From contig VMSW01000001.1 of assembly GCA_013791955.1 (NCBI GenBank), forward strand, positions 1 through 64,000: a stretch of DNA of 64,000 nucleotides. Direction: 5' to 3'. The position numbers and the translations under genes were made by a program. Shown one piece after another: positions 24,282 through 32,891 of the stretch; within the stretch, counting starts at the first letter, position 1, and each line of letters opens with the position of its first letter. The notes under the pieces are model-generated. The model searched no databases and was not told where the DNA came from. It was given only the letters and a program-made list of their open reading frames with translations. This stretch comes from Propionicimonas sp. Its GTDB lineage: Bacteria; Actinomycetota; Actinomycetes; Propionibacteriales; Propionibacteriaceae.

Positions 24282-24952
24282 GATCGGGCTCCTTCGATGC
24301 TGGCTACTAGGCGGGTGACGCGGGTGGTGATGTCGGCAAAGGCGGTTTCGAATGCTTCGGGGTGCTCGGCCAGTGCCGGATCGGGCACCGACCAGTGGAA
24401 GGCATCGGTATCGGCGTCGATGTCTTCGAAGGCCCGATCGCAGACCGCGATGACCAGTTCGTCACCGGCAAGCGTGTCGGCGGCGAGTTTCGGCTGAGCT
24501 GTCCGCAGGTCGAGGCCGTGCCGACGGGCGACTGCGACTGCTTTGGGGTGGACGCGAGCGGCCGGGTGGGTGCCAGCCGAGACGACTGGCACCTCGCTGA
24601 CCGTCCGCCAGTAGTGCTCAGCCAGCTGGGAGCGGGCGGAGTTGGCTGAGCAGACGAAGGCGACCCGGCTTGGTCGGGTCAGCGTGGCGGGGCCCAGGAG
24701 GCGGTTGCAGGCTGCCGTGCGAGTGACATAGGTGCGCCGACCGTCACCTTCGGAGCGCAGCCGAGTGATCAGGCCAGCCTGCTCCAGCACGCGCAGGTGA
24801 TGGGCGGCCAGATTGGTGGGCAGCTGCAGGCGGGCGCTCAGTTCGCCGGAGGCGAGGTCTTCGAAGGCCAGCAGATCGACAATTGCGAGTCGGTGGGGGT
24901 CGCCGAGAGCGGCGTGGGCCTGGGCCCTGGCTTCAAGTTCAGTAGTTGACAT
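24278..24952 (-). CDS. ArsR-type regulator fused to a low-molecular-weight phosphatase / arsenate reductase-like domain
   Basis: The 224-residue protein begins with an ArsR winged helix (about 10-85, ELSARLQLPTNLAAHHLRVLEQAGL) and continues as a low-molecular-weight phosphatase fold with P-loop CSANSARSQ near residue 101 and a late DPA motif (SVPDPALAEHPEAF) that matches the general acid Asp. Such fusions are known in actinobacteria and may couple arsenic sensing to reduction. It heads a two-gene operon with arsC and diverges from a second arsC. A perfect palindrome ACTATTG-ACT-CAATAGT lies 18 bp upstream and is its likely operator. Confidence 0.85.
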   Translation of the reverse strand: MSTTELEARAQAHAALGDPHRLAIVDLLAFEDLASGELSARLQLPTNLAAHHLRVLEQAGLITRLRSEGDGRRTYVTRTAACNRLLGPATLTRPSRVAFVCSANSARSQLAEHYWRTVSEVPVVSAGTHPAARVHPKAVAVARRHGLDLRTAQPKLAADTLAGDELVIAVCDRAFEDIDADTDAFHWSVPDPALAEHPEAFETAFADITTRVTRLVASIEGARS

Positions 24953-24969
24953 TCGGCGTTACCTCCGTG

Positions 24970-24986
24970 ACTATTGACTCAATAGT
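24970..24986. promoter_or_regulatory. Probable ArsR operator of the arsenate locus
   Basis: ACTATTG-ACT-CAATAGT is a perfect inverted repeat with seven-base arms, in the divergent space between the ArsR fusion gene and arsC. It contains TTGA and TCAA half-sites typical of ArsR-family operators. Its position allows one bound dimer to control both transcripts. The spacing to arsC (63 bp) leaves room for a full promoter on that side. Confidence 0.65.
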
Positions 24987-25049
24987 AGCTGAGATATCGC
25001 GTAGATCAACCCCCAGGGAAGATCGCCAACCTGAAGGAGTCGAGCCCCA

Positions 25050-25454
25050 ATGAGCAAACCAACCGTGCTGTTCGTCTGTATCCACAACGCCGGACGCTCC
25101 CAGATGGCGGCTGGCTACCTGCGCCACCTTGGTGAGGGTCGAATCGAAGTGCTCTCCGCTGGCTCTGCCCCGGCGGCATCCATCAACCCAGCCGCGGTAG
25201 CCGCGATGGCCGAAGAGGGCATCGATATTGCCGGCGAGCAGCCGAAGATCCTCACCACCGACTCGGTGATTGCTTCTGATGTGGTGATCACGATGGGGTG
25301 CGGCGACACCTGCCCGTTCTATCCGGGCAAGCGCTACGAAGATTGGGTGCTTGAAGACCCGGCTGGCCAGGGGATCGACGCGGTGCGACCGATTCGTGAC
25401 GAGATCCGCCGCCGCGTGGAAGTACTGATCTCCGAATTGCTTCCGACCGGCTAA
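25050..25454 (+). CDS. arsC: Arsenate reductase, low-molecular-weight phosphatase type
   Basis: The 134-residue protein is a minimal ArsC: P-loop CIHNAGRSQM at residues 10-19, and MGCGDTCPFYPGKRYEDWVLEDP in the second half with two more cysteines that can shuttle the disulfide. It converts arsenate to arsenite using mycothiol or thioredoxin systems. A ribosome site (CTGAAGGAG) precedes the ATG. It diverges from the ArsR fusion across the palindrome at 24970-24986. Together with the reductase at 23631 it gives two reductases in one locus, but no arsenite pump (ArsB or Acr3) is present in the window. Confidence 0.9.
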   Translation: MSKPTVLFVCIHNAGRSQMAAGYLRHLGEGRIEVLSAGSAPAASINPAAVAAMAEEGIDIAGEQPKILTTDSVIASDVVITMGCGDTCPFYPGKRYEDWVLEDPAGQGIDAVRPIRDEIRRRVEVLISELLPTG

Positions 25455-25470
25455 GCGGCCTACTGGCTGG

Positions 25471-25755
25471 CTACTTCCAGAGCGTGGCGATGCCGAAAGA
25501 TGCGGCCATCAGCCCCATGCCGATCAGCACATTCCAGCTGGCAAGGTCGGTGAAGTAGGGGATGGTGATGCCCACCGAAGCGGTCAGGTAGTAGACGACC
25601 AGCCAGATGACACCGAGCAGTCCGACGGTGATGAAGGTCGGCGGCACCCACTGGCGGCTGCCAGGAGCCTTGAGCTTCTTCAGCGTTGGCGGCTCGCTAG
25701 CCTTGTAGGGCTGGGTCTTAACGGTTGCCGACTTGCGGGTCTTCGACTCGGGCAC
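25471..25755 (-). CDS. crgA: Cell division protein CrgA
   Basis: The 94-residue protein has a basic N-terminal tail (KTRKSATVKTQPYKA) and two membrane helices (about 43-60 and 72-91), the normal shape for CrgA. CrgA is known to link FtsZ, FtsI/FtsQ and wall synthesis at the septum in actinobacteria. Its place next to trpG and the pknB cluster is the same as in mycobacteria, which supports the call. It diverges from trpG with a 109-bp space between the starts. Confidence 0.9.
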   Translation of the reverse strand: MPESKTRKSATVKTQPYKASEPPTLKKLKAPGSRQWVPPTFITVGLLGVIWLVVYYLTASVGITIPYFTDLASWNVLIGMGLMAASFGIATLWK

Positions 25756-25864
25756 GGCTCACTCCTCGTTGCTTGTCCTGAACGCTGAACCAGGATATCC
25801 CCACCTAGTCCGCCCGCCGAACCCTCAGTGCTGGATGAGGTCAGGAGTACGGAACAATGTAGCC

Positions 25865-26500
25865 ATGGCGCGCATCCTGGTGATCGACAACTACGACTCG
25901 TTCGTCTACAACCTGGTGCAGTACCTCGCCCAGATCGGTGCCGAGGTGGAGGTGTGGCGCAACGACGATGCCCGCTTCGCCAACCCGGACTGGTCTGAGG
26001 GATTCGACGGCATCCTGCTTTCGCCCGGCCCAGGCACCCCAGAAGATGCCGGGGTTTGCATTGACGTAGTGCGCACTGTCGGTGGACGGGTGCCGATCTT
26101 CGGCGTCTGCCTTGGCCTGCAGTCGATCTCGGTGGCCTTCGGTGGGGTGGTCAACCGGGCGCCTGAGCTGCTTCATGGCAAGACCAGCCTGGTCAGCCAC
26201 GACGGCCGAGGCGTGTTTGCTGGGCTGCCCAACCCATTCACCGCCACCCGTTACCACTCCCTGGCGCTCGACCCGGCGACCGTCCCGGCGGAGTTGGAGG
26301 TCAGCGCGACCACCGAATCCGGGGTGATCATGGCCGTGCGGCACCGCAGCCTGCCGATCGAGAGCGTCCAGTTCCACCCCGAGTCGGTGCTCACCGAGGG
26401 CGGCTACCAGATGCTGGCCAACTGGCTGGTCACCTGTGGGGACGCCGAGGCGCCGTCCCGGGCCGCCGGGCTGACCCCCCTGATGGCGATCAAGAACTGA
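25865..26500 (+). CDS. trpG: Glutamine amidotransferase, anthranilate / aminodeoxychorismate synthase component II
   Basis: The 211-residue enzyme is a class I glutamine amidotransferase: ILVIDNYDSFVYNLVQYL at the N-terminus, the nucleophile Cys in GVCLGLQ near residue 84, and the His/Glu pair in FHPES near residue 170. It supplies ammonia for anthranilate or 4-amino-4-deoxychorismate synthesis. Upstream in-frame codons were discarded because they lie in the crgA promoter space and lack similarity. The gene is a standard neighbour of crgA and pknB in actinobacteria (Rv0013 in M. tuberculosis). Its stop codon overlaps the first copy of a repeat cluster. Confidence 0.9.
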   Translation: MARILVIDNYDSFVYNLVQYLAQIGAEVEVWRNDDARFANPDWSEGFDGILLSPGPGTPEDAGVCIDVVRTVGGRVPIFGVCLGLQSISVAFGGVVNRAPELLHGKTSLVSHDGRGVFAGLPNPFTATRYHSLALDPATVPAELEVSATTESGVIMAVRHRSLPIESVQFHPESVLTEGGYQMLANWLVTCGDAEAPSRAAGLTPLMAIKN

Positions 26501-26683
26501 GGGCTTCGACCCTTCGACAGGCTCAGGACAGGCGAGCTCAGCCAGCTGGTGTTCAGTTCCCTGAGGGCTTCGACCCTTCGACAGGCTCAGGACAGGCGAG
26601 CTCAGCCAACTGGTGTTCAGTTCCCTGAGGGCTTCGACAGGCTCAGCCAACTGGTGTTCAGTTCCCTGAGCTTGTCGAAGGGT
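26497..26683. repeat. Dispersed repeat cluster, 64-bp tandem units, between trpG and pknB
   Basis: Two 64-bp units (26497-26560 and 26561-26624) differ at one position and are followed by a shortened unit (26625-26665) and a final inverted core, CCCTGAGCTTGTCGAAGGGT. The cluster fills the whole convergent space and touches the stop codons of both trpG and pknB. Direct and opposed cores (CCCTTCGACAGGCTCAGG against CTGAGCTTGTCGAAGGG) can pair into a strong hairpin, which suits a bidirectional terminator. Confidence 0.9.
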
Positions 26684-28413
26684 TAGGCGGTGGGCGAGGT
26701 GGACGGCGACGGCGACTCGGTAGGCGTTGTCTCGGCCACGTAGAGGATCAGCTTCGTCGTCCGGGCGACCACCGTGCCCAGCGGGATGTTCTGCTTGAAC
26801 ACCTGGCCGGGAGGCGCAGTAGAAACCTCGGTCTCGAACCTATAGTTGTGGAACCCGGCCTTGTCGGCCGCGACTTTGGCCTCATCTTGGGTCATGCCGT
26901 TGAAGTTCGGCACTGGTGATTTACCGGTGGCAAAGTAGATGGTGATCGGGGTGTCCACCGAGATCGTGGCACCCTCGGCCGGGGTGATGCTAGTGACCTC
27001 ATTGGCCTTGGCATCAAGGGGCTCATTGGGGTCGGCCAGCTTGACCACTCGGTTGAAGCCGAGGCTTTCAAGCTGCGCCTTGACCGCGTCAACCTTCTGA
27101 CCTACCAACTGGAACGGGATGGTCGCCTTGCTAGGCCCGGTGTTGACCGTGATCTTGACCGTGGTGCCCGCTGGAACATCCTGCCCGCCCTTAGGGTCTT
27201 GGGCGATCACTCGGTTCTTGGTGATGTCGTCGGGACCGGAAACCGGCACGACCTCCACGGTCAGCTTGGCCTTGAGGAGGATCTGGCTTGCTTCGGCCTC
27301 CAGCCGGTCCAGCACTATCGGCACCTGGACGGTCTCCACCCCACCGGTAACGGCGCGCCAGGTGAGGAAAATCCCCACCCCAACGGCCACCACGGCCAAC
27401 GCCACCAGGAAGGCAACCAGCCGGGTGCGGCGTTTCGGATCGTGTTCTTCGACTTCCGGCTCGGCCACGACCGGACGCTCTGCCGCCATCACCCTGGTCG
27501 AATCGGTGCCGCCAGGCACCACCGGCACCGCAACAGTCGCCTGGACGGGCTTGGCATGCACCTCCTGGCCACCCAGCAGCCGGCCGATGTCGGAGCGCAT
27601 TTCGTGGGCGCTCTGGTAACGATCGGCCGGGTCTTTGGCAAGGGCCTTGAGCACAATGTTGTCCATGGCGGGGGTGATCACCGCGTCAAGATGGCTCGGC
27701 GGCACTGGAGCTTCGCGCACATGCTGGTAGGCAACGCTGACTGGCGAATCGCCCTGGAAGGGCGGACGCCCGGTGAGCAGTTCGTAGAGCAGGCAGCCAG
27801 CCGAGTAGATGTCGCTGCGAGCATCCACGGTCTCACCGCGGGCCTGCTCCGGTGAGAGATATTGCGCGGTGCCGATCACGGCCGCGGTCTGAGTCATGGT
27901 GGCTGAGGTGTCGGAGACGGCGCGGGCGATGCCGAAGTCCATCACCTTCACCACGCCTTCGGGGGTGAGCATCACATTCGCGGGCTTGATGTCGCGGTGG
28001 ATGATGCCAGCCTTGTGGCTGTAGCCCAACGCGTCCAACACGCCCTGGGTGAAAGTCAACGCCTTGGTGGGCTGGATCTGTCGTCCGGTGCGCAGCAGAT
28101 CGCGCAGGGTACTCCCGTGGACCAGCTCCATGACGATGAAGGGCACCCGCACGCCGGTAGCCGGATCAGGCTCGTCGCCGGTGTCGTACACCGCGACGAT
28201 ATTGGGGTGGTTGAGGCCGGCTGAGGCCTGGGCCTCGCGCCGGAAGCGCTCCTGGAAGGTCGGATCGGAGGCGAGATCGATCCGCAGTTGCTTGATCGCA
28301 ACCTCACGTCCCAACCGGAGATCACGCGCCTGGCGAACCTCAGCCATGCCGCCACGACCGAGGGTGCCCCCCAGTTGATAGCGACCGCCGAGGATCCTTG
28401 GCTCTTCGGTCAT
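26683..28413 (-). CDS. pknB: Serine/threonine protein kinase PknB with three PASTA domains
   Basis: The 576-residue protein has a Hanks-type kinase domain (about 8-270: glycine loop GTLGRGGMAEV, catalytic Lys in VAIKQL, HRDIKPANV, DFG, and the SPEQARGE region), a membrane helix near 335-352, and three extracellular PASTA repeats (about 357-425, 426-495, 497-560) that bind muropeptides or lipid II. It controls cell-wall synthesis and division. M. tuberculosis PknB has four PASTA repeats, so this one is shorter. It ends the fhaA-fhaB-pstP-rodA-pbpA-pknB operon. The C-terminal tail is Ser/Thr/Pro-rich. Confidence 0.95.
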   Translation of the reverse strand: MTEEPRILGGRYQLGGTLGRGGMAEVRQARDLRLGREVAIKQLRIDLASDPTFQERFRREAQASAGLNHPNIVAVYDTGDEPDPATGVRVPFIVMELVHGSTLRDLLRTGRQIQPTKALTFTQGVLDALGYSHKAGIIHRDIKPANVMLTPEGVVKVMDFGIARAVSDTSATMTQTAAVIGTAQYLSPEQARGETVDARSDIYSAGCLLYELLTGRPPFQGDSPVSVAYQHVREAPVPPSHLDAVITPAMDNIVLKALAKDPADRYQSAHEMRSDIGRLLGGQEVHAKPVQATVAVPVVPGGTDSTRVMAAERPVVAEPEVEEHDPKRRTRLVAFLVALAVVAVGVGIFLTWRAVTGGVETVQVPIVLDRLEAEASQILLKAKLTVEVVPVSGPDDITKNRVIAQDPKGGQDVPAGTTVKITVNTGPSKATIPFQLVGQKVDAVKAQLESLGFNRVVKLADPNEPLDAKANEVTSITPAEGATISVDTPITIYFATGKSPVPNFNGMTQDEAKVAADKAGFHNYRFETEVSTAPPGQVFKQNIPLGTVVARTTKLILYVAETTPTESPSPSTSPTA

Positions 28414-28430
28414 TGCCCGATTCCTTTCCG

Positions 28431-28448
28431 CTCTGCGCTCGCGCAGAG
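28431..28448 (-). other. Perfect hairpin just ahead of the pknB ribosome site
   Basis: CTCTGCG-CTCG-CGCAGAG forms a seven-pair GC-rich stem with a four-base loop. On the reverse strand it lies upstream of AAGGAA and the pknB ATG, inside the 118-bp pbpA-pknB gap. There is no U-tract, so it is not a standard terminator. It might set the pknB/pbpA expression ratio by folding or RNA processing; that is inference. Confidence 0.5.
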
Positions 28449-28531
28449 TGTCTCAGCAGCGCAACCCCTACATTGTTGCTGATGCGAAGCGCTTTTCGCG
28501 CCTTGAGGTTTCCTGCGGTTTAGCTGGACGG

Positions 28532-29947
28532 TCATCGCAGCGCCTCGATGACTGCCTTGGCGATGGGAGCTGATACCCGTCCGCCAGCGATCTCGCTGGA
28601 GGCCATCTCGGCATCCTCCACGAAAACACACACTGCCACCGACGGATCATCGGCCCAGGCAGTGAACCAGGCATAGGGACGACGTTTGTTGTCGGAGTTG
28701 GCCGTACCGGTTTTGCCGCCGACAGTGACCCCTGGAATCTGAGCCCGGTAGCCGGTACCGCCCTCGACAACCTGCACCATCATCTGTTTCAGCTGGCCGG
28801 CAGTGGTGGCGCTGACCGCCTGAGTTCGCTTCCTCGGACTCGTCTGGCTGACTACGCGCAGGTCGGAATCGAGCACCCGCTGCACCAGGTAGGGCTCCAT
28901 GGCCACCCCGTCGTTGGCGATCGCCGCCGACACCATGGCCATCTGAAGCGGCGAAGCGGCCACTTCGAATTCGCCGATCGCGCTCATCGCGGTTTGGGCC
29001 GGGTCGAGTTCGTCGGGGAAGCGGCTGGCTGCCGAACCGATCTCGGGGAGGTATTTGCTGCCGAAGCCGAACTTTTCGGCCTGCTCCCGCAAGGCCGCAT
29101 CGCCCACCGCGACGCCCAGGCGGGCGAAGGCCGGGTTGCAGGAGACCTTCAGCGCCTGAGCCAGGGTGATCTTGCCACCAGCACAGGCGTTGATCACCTT
29201 GGTCGAGCCGGGCAGCTTGTAGGAGCTGCCGTCGATGGAATCCTCTGGCGAGGCGCCGTTCTCCAGCGCGGCCGCGGTGGTCACCAGCTTGAAGGTGGAA
29301 CCGGGCGGGTAGATCTCCTTGGTGGCCCGGTTCGCCATCGGCTTGTCGGCGTCGGTGGTGAGCTGATTCCAGGCCTTCGTCGAGTCCACCAGGTCATGGG
29401 TAGCCAACTTGTTGGGGTCATAGCTCGGTGAGGTGACCAGCGCTTTGATGGCACCGGTCTTGTAGTCAATGGCCACCACCGCGCCCTTGCGTCCGTCCAG
29501 GGCCTTCCAAGCAGCCTTCTGGGCCTTGGCACTGATCGTGGTCTCCACCGTGCCGCCCTTGGGGCGAGCGCCGGAGGCCAGATTGATCAGCCGAGACAGG
29601 AACTGGGAGTTGTCCTGGCCAGCGAGTTCGGCCGAATACGACCCTTCCAGGCCAGAAGCGCCGTACAGGTAGGCGTAGTAGCCAGTAACCGGGGCGTACA
29701 GCTCGCCGCTGGGGTAGGAACGCTGGAAGAGGAAGCGATCTGAGACTTCGCTGGATTTGGCGATCGGGGTGTTGCCCACCATGATCGCGCCGCGATCCTG
29801 GCCGAACCGGGCATCAGTTACCCGTCGGTTCTCCGGACGGTTGTAGAAGTAGTCAGTCTGGGCCACGTAGGCCACGCTGAGGTTCAGCATCAAAGCGAGC
29901 ATCATCAGCAGTGACACCACCGCCACCCCACGGATCGGACGGTTCAC
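28532..29947 (-). CDS. pbpA: Penicillin-binding protein PbpA, class B transpeptidase
   Basis: The 471-residue protein has an N-terminal membrane anchor (about 7-26) and a transpeptidase domain with the active-site motifs STFK near residue 217, SCN near 266 and KTGT near 410. The family cross-links peptidoglycan and PbpA works with the RodA glycosyltransferase in elongation or septation. The ATG overlaps the rodA stop by four bases. As in mycobacteria it sits in the pknB operon, but no pknA gene lies between it and pknB. Confidence 0.94.
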   Translation of the reverse strand: MNRPIRGVAVVSLLMMLALMLNLSVAYVAQTDYFYNRPENRRVTDARFGQDRGAIMVGNTPIAKSSEVSDRFLFQRSYPSGELYAPVTGYYAYLYGASGLEGSYSAELAGQDNSQFLSRLINLASGARPKGGTVETTISAKAQKAAWKALDGRKGAVVAIDYKTGAIKALVTSPSYDPNKLATHDLVDSTKAWNQLTTDADKPMANRATKEIYPPGSTFKLVTTAAALENGASPEDSIDGSSYKLPGSTKVINACAGGKITLAQALKVSCNPAFARLGVAVGDAALREQAEKFGFGSKYLPEIGSAASRFPDELDPAQTAMSAIGEFEVAASPLQMAMVSAAIANDGVAMEPYLVQRVLDSDLRVVSQTSPRKRTQAVSATTAGQLKQMMVQVVEGGTGYRAQIPGVTVGGKTGTANSDNKRRPYAWFTAWADDPSVAVCVFVEDAEMASSEIAGGRVSAPIAKAVIEALR

Positions 29948-31539
29948 GGCCGCACCTCCGTATCAGTGGCGTCCCAGGTGGTCGCCTCGTCCTGGTCGGG
30001 GCGGGCGATCTCGGCAGTTTCGTCGCTGGTCGAGATCGGGCCGGTAGCCGGGATCGGGCCGGTTGGTTGGTCAGCGTCGATGGTCGGTAGCTGCCCGGTC
30101 TGGTCATCGGGGGAGCCTTCGGGGATCAACAGCTCTGGGGGAGCGGCGGGCCGCGGGGTGGCCATCAGCGGGCTGACGTCGATGAGTTCAGTGGTGTCAC
30201 CTTCGAGTGAGGCCATGGGCATCGCCGCCACCACGGCGGCCGGACGGCGCACCTGGTGGGTGATCACCAACAGCAGGCCGATCATGATCCAGTTGGTGAC
30301 CAGCGAAGAACCGCCCTGCGACATGAAGGGCGTGGTCAAACCGGTCAGCGGCAGCAGCCGGGTGACGCCGCCGATGATGGCAAACACCTGAATGGCGAAC
30401 ACGAAACCCAAGCCAGCGGCGAGCAGCTTGCCGAAGGGGTCTTTGGCGCCGAGCGCGGCGCGAAACGCGCGGGCCACGATCACCGCGTAGATCATCACGA
30501 TGGTGATTAGGCCGGTGATCCCGATCTCCTCACCGAGTGCCGCTGCAATGAAGTCGGTCTTGGGTAAGGGGGTGATGTCGGGCCGTCCCAGCCCCCAACC
30601 GGTGCCGAAGATGCCGCCCCAGGCGATGCCGAACTGGGCCTGAATCACCTGGTAGTTGCGGTCGTAGTTGGAGAACGGATCCAGCCAGGCCGACACCCGA
30701 GTTTGGACGTGGCCGAACATCAGGTAGGCGCCAAAGGCGCCGGCACCGAACATCGCGGTGCCCAGGATCGGCCAGCTGGGCTTTTCGGTGGCCACGTACA
30801 GCATCACCACGAACAGGCCGAAGAACAGCAGTGAGGTGCCCAGGTCTTTCTGGAAGACCAAGACCGCCAGGCTGACCAGCCACATCACCAGGATCGGCCC
30901 CAGGTCGCGGGGACGAGGCAGATCCAGCCCGAGCACCCGGCCACCGGCCAGGGCCAGGACTTCCCGCTTCTCGACCAGGTAGGAGGCGAAGGCGATGGTC
31001 AGCACCAGCTTGGCCAGCTCGGCGGGCTGGAAGCTGTAGTTGCCCAATTGGATCCAGATTTGGGCGCCGTTCTTCTCCTTACCAAGGCCCGGCACCATCG
31101 GCAGCATCAACAGCGTCATGCCAGCCAGGAACAGCAGATACGGGTAGCGCTGCAGCACGCGGTAGTCACGCAGAAAGACGATCACCGCAATGCAGGCCGC
31201 CGCCGCCACGAACAGCCAGGTCAACTGCAGCTCGGCACTGTGCGGGGCCTTGAGGTCGTCCAGGTCGAGTCGGTGAATCATGGCCAGTCCCAACCCGTTG
31301 AGCAGCATCACCAGCGGCAGGATCAGCGGATCGGCGTACGGAATGCGCCAGCGGATCACCAGATGCAGGCCGACGCCGACGCCGCCCAGTGTGATCAGGG
31401 CCACCGGCCACAGCGGCGGCAGGGAGGCGTCCCGATTGAGATGAGTCAGCAGATAGCCAGCCATGGCCAACAGAATCGAGAAGCCCAACATGAAGGCTTC
31501 GACTCCGCGGCGCTTTCGGTAGCTGACCACGCCGTCCAT
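29944..31539 (-). CDS. rodA: RodA/FtsW family peptidoglycan glycosyltransferase
   Basis: This SEDS protein has ten or more membrane helices in its first 430 residues and a polar C-terminal tail of about 100 residues rich in Asp, Pro and Thr that is a probable phosphorylation region. Family marks are the GKEKNGAQIWIQLGNYSFQPAELAK region and the late TGLTTPFMSQGGSS motif. It polymerises lipid II together with PbpA. The ATG at 31539 overlaps the pstP stop (TGATG), favouring it over the GTG two codons upstream. It is the fourth gene of the fhaA-to-pknB operon. Confidence 0.94.
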   Translation of the reverse strand: MDGVVSYRKRRGVEAFMLGFSILLAMAGYLLTHLNRDASLPPLWPVALITLGGVGVGLHLVIRWRIPYADPLILPLVMLLNGLGLAMIHRLDLDDLKAPHSAELQLTWLFVAAAACIAVIVFLRDYRVLQRYPYLLFLAGMTLLMLPMVPGLGKEKNGAQIWIQLGNYSFQPAELAKLVLTIAFASYLVEKREVLALAGGRVLGLDLPRPRDLGPILVMWLVSLAVLVFQKDLGTSLLFFGLFVVMLYVATEKPSWPILGTAMFGAGAFGAYLMFGHVQTRVSAWLDPFSNYDRNYQVIQAQFGIAWGGIFGTGWGLGRPDITPLPKTDFIAAALGEEIGITGLITIVMIYAVIVARAFRAALGAKDPFGKLLAAGLGFVFAIQVFAIIGGVTRLLPLTGLTTPFMSQGGSSLVTNWIMIGLLLVITHQVRRPAAVVAAMPMASLEGDTTELIDVSPLMATPRPAAPPELLIPEGSPDDQTGQLPTIDADQPTGPIPATGPISTSDETAEIARPDQDEATTWDATDTEVRP

Positions 31540-32891
31540 CAGCACTCCGTGGAGCCGGGGGTGTTGGACGGGGTCGGCGACGGGGTGGGGGCGGCAGGCG
31601 AGGCGCTGGCCGAAGCGGTGCCACTTGGCTTGGTGCTGGCGGAGGTGCTCGGGGTGGCCGAGGGCGGGTTATGCCATTCCTGGCGCTGCTTGATGCACTC
31701 GGCGGCCTTGGTTTGCAGCATCACCACGCTGGCCCGGGCCGCGTCCAGCGAGCTGGCCGGGAGGGTGCTGTGCACCTGCTCCTGGTAGTAGGGCGGCAGA
31801 TCGGTGATCTTGGTTGTGTCGCTTTCTACCAGCTGCGACAGCGGCAGATTGAAGACCGGTTCGGGAACCCCCCGGAAGATGGCGACGTATTCATGGTTCG
31901 CCCCGACGTAGTACTGCTCCTGGGTGTAGGAGTACCAAAGCCCGCCGCCAGCGCCAATCAGCAGCAGCGGGAGCAGCACCATGAACGCCACCTTCAACCA
32001 CGCCAGGCCGCGGCGCTTGGTGGGGGCGTAGCGCGCGACCTCCGGGGAGACCGCCTCGCCACCGGGACGGGCCGCAGGCGCCGCGAAATGCTCCACCAGG
32101 GTTGCTTCATCGGCCAGATCGGCGGCGTCGATCAGGGCCGCCGAGCCGAGTATTTGCGGCTCCCCTTCGGGCGCACCTTCCACCACATCGGCGATGATGA
32201 TGGTGATGTTGTCCTGGCCACCTTCGAGGTGGGCGACGCGGATGAGCGCGGCCATCGCGTCCTCGCGTCGACCATCGATGCGGGCCGAAATCACCTCATC
32301 GGTGACCATTCCGCACAGGCCGTCGGAGCAGATCAGCAACCGGTCACCGGCCGCGACCTCGACCAAATCAAGATCAGGGGTGTGCTGCGGCTGCCCGTTG
32401 ACGACCTTCAAAATCAGCGACCGGTGCGGATGCTCCAAGGCTTCGGCTTCGGTGATCCGGCCCTCATCGATCAGACTCTGCACCCATGAATGGTCTTTAG
32501 AGAGTCTGGTGAGGACGCCGTCGCGGTAGCGGTAGGTGCGCGAGTCGCCGACATTTGCCAGGGCCAGTTGTTTGCCGTCGAACATCACCCCGCAGACGGT
32601 TGAGCCCATCCCGTCCAAGCTGGGATCGGCTTCGACCAGCTCACGGATTAGCTCTGAAGCCCGGCGAATCGCGTTATCGGCGGCCGGCAGCATGGCGTCA
32701 CCAACGTGCCCGGCGGCATCAGCCTGGGCGAGTTGGGTGATCGCGATGGCTGAGGCCAGATCGCCAGCAGCGGCGCCGCCCATGCCGTCGGCCACCATCA
32801 GCATGGTGGGTGAGGCGTAGGCCGAATCCTGGTTGTTCTTGCGCACCAGTCCGACTTCGGAATGCGCCAGATAGCGCAGCGCGAGCGTCAT
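31539..32891 (-). CDS. pstP: Serine/threonine protein phosphatase PstP (PP2C family)
   Basis: The 450-residue protein has an N-terminal PP2C domain (about 1-235) with the metal-binding motifs DGMGG near 36, GDSRTYRYRDG near 117, SDGLCGMV near 190 and GGQDNIT near 225. A membrane helix near 302-325 leads to an extracellular domain and a Ser/Pro/Thr-rich end. PstP dephosphorylates PknB and its targets, so it is the eraser for the kinase in the same operon. The gene abuts fhaB without a gap. Length and layout match the mycobacterial protein. Confidence 0.95.
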   Translation of the reverse strand: MTLALRYLAHSEVGLVRKNNQDSAYASPTMLMVADGMGGAAAGDLASAIAITQLAQADAAGHVGDAMLPAADNAIRRASELIRELVEADPSLDGMGSTVCGVMFDGKQLALANVGDSRTYRYRDGVLTRLSKDHSWVQSLIDEGRITEAEALEHPHRSLILKVVNGQPQHTPDLDLVEVAAGDRLLICSDGLCGMVTDEVISARIDGRREDAMAALIRVAHLEGGQDNITIIIADVVEGAPEGEPQILGSAALIDAADLADEATLVEHFAAPAARPGGEAVSPEVARYAPTKRRGLAWLKVAFMVLLPLLLIGAGGGLWYSYTQEQYYVGANHEYVAIFRGVPEPVFNLPLSQLVESDTTKITDLPPYYQEQVHSTLPASSLDAARASVVMLQTKAAECIKQRQEWHNPPSATPSTSASTKPSGTASASASPAAPTPSPTPSNTPGSTEC

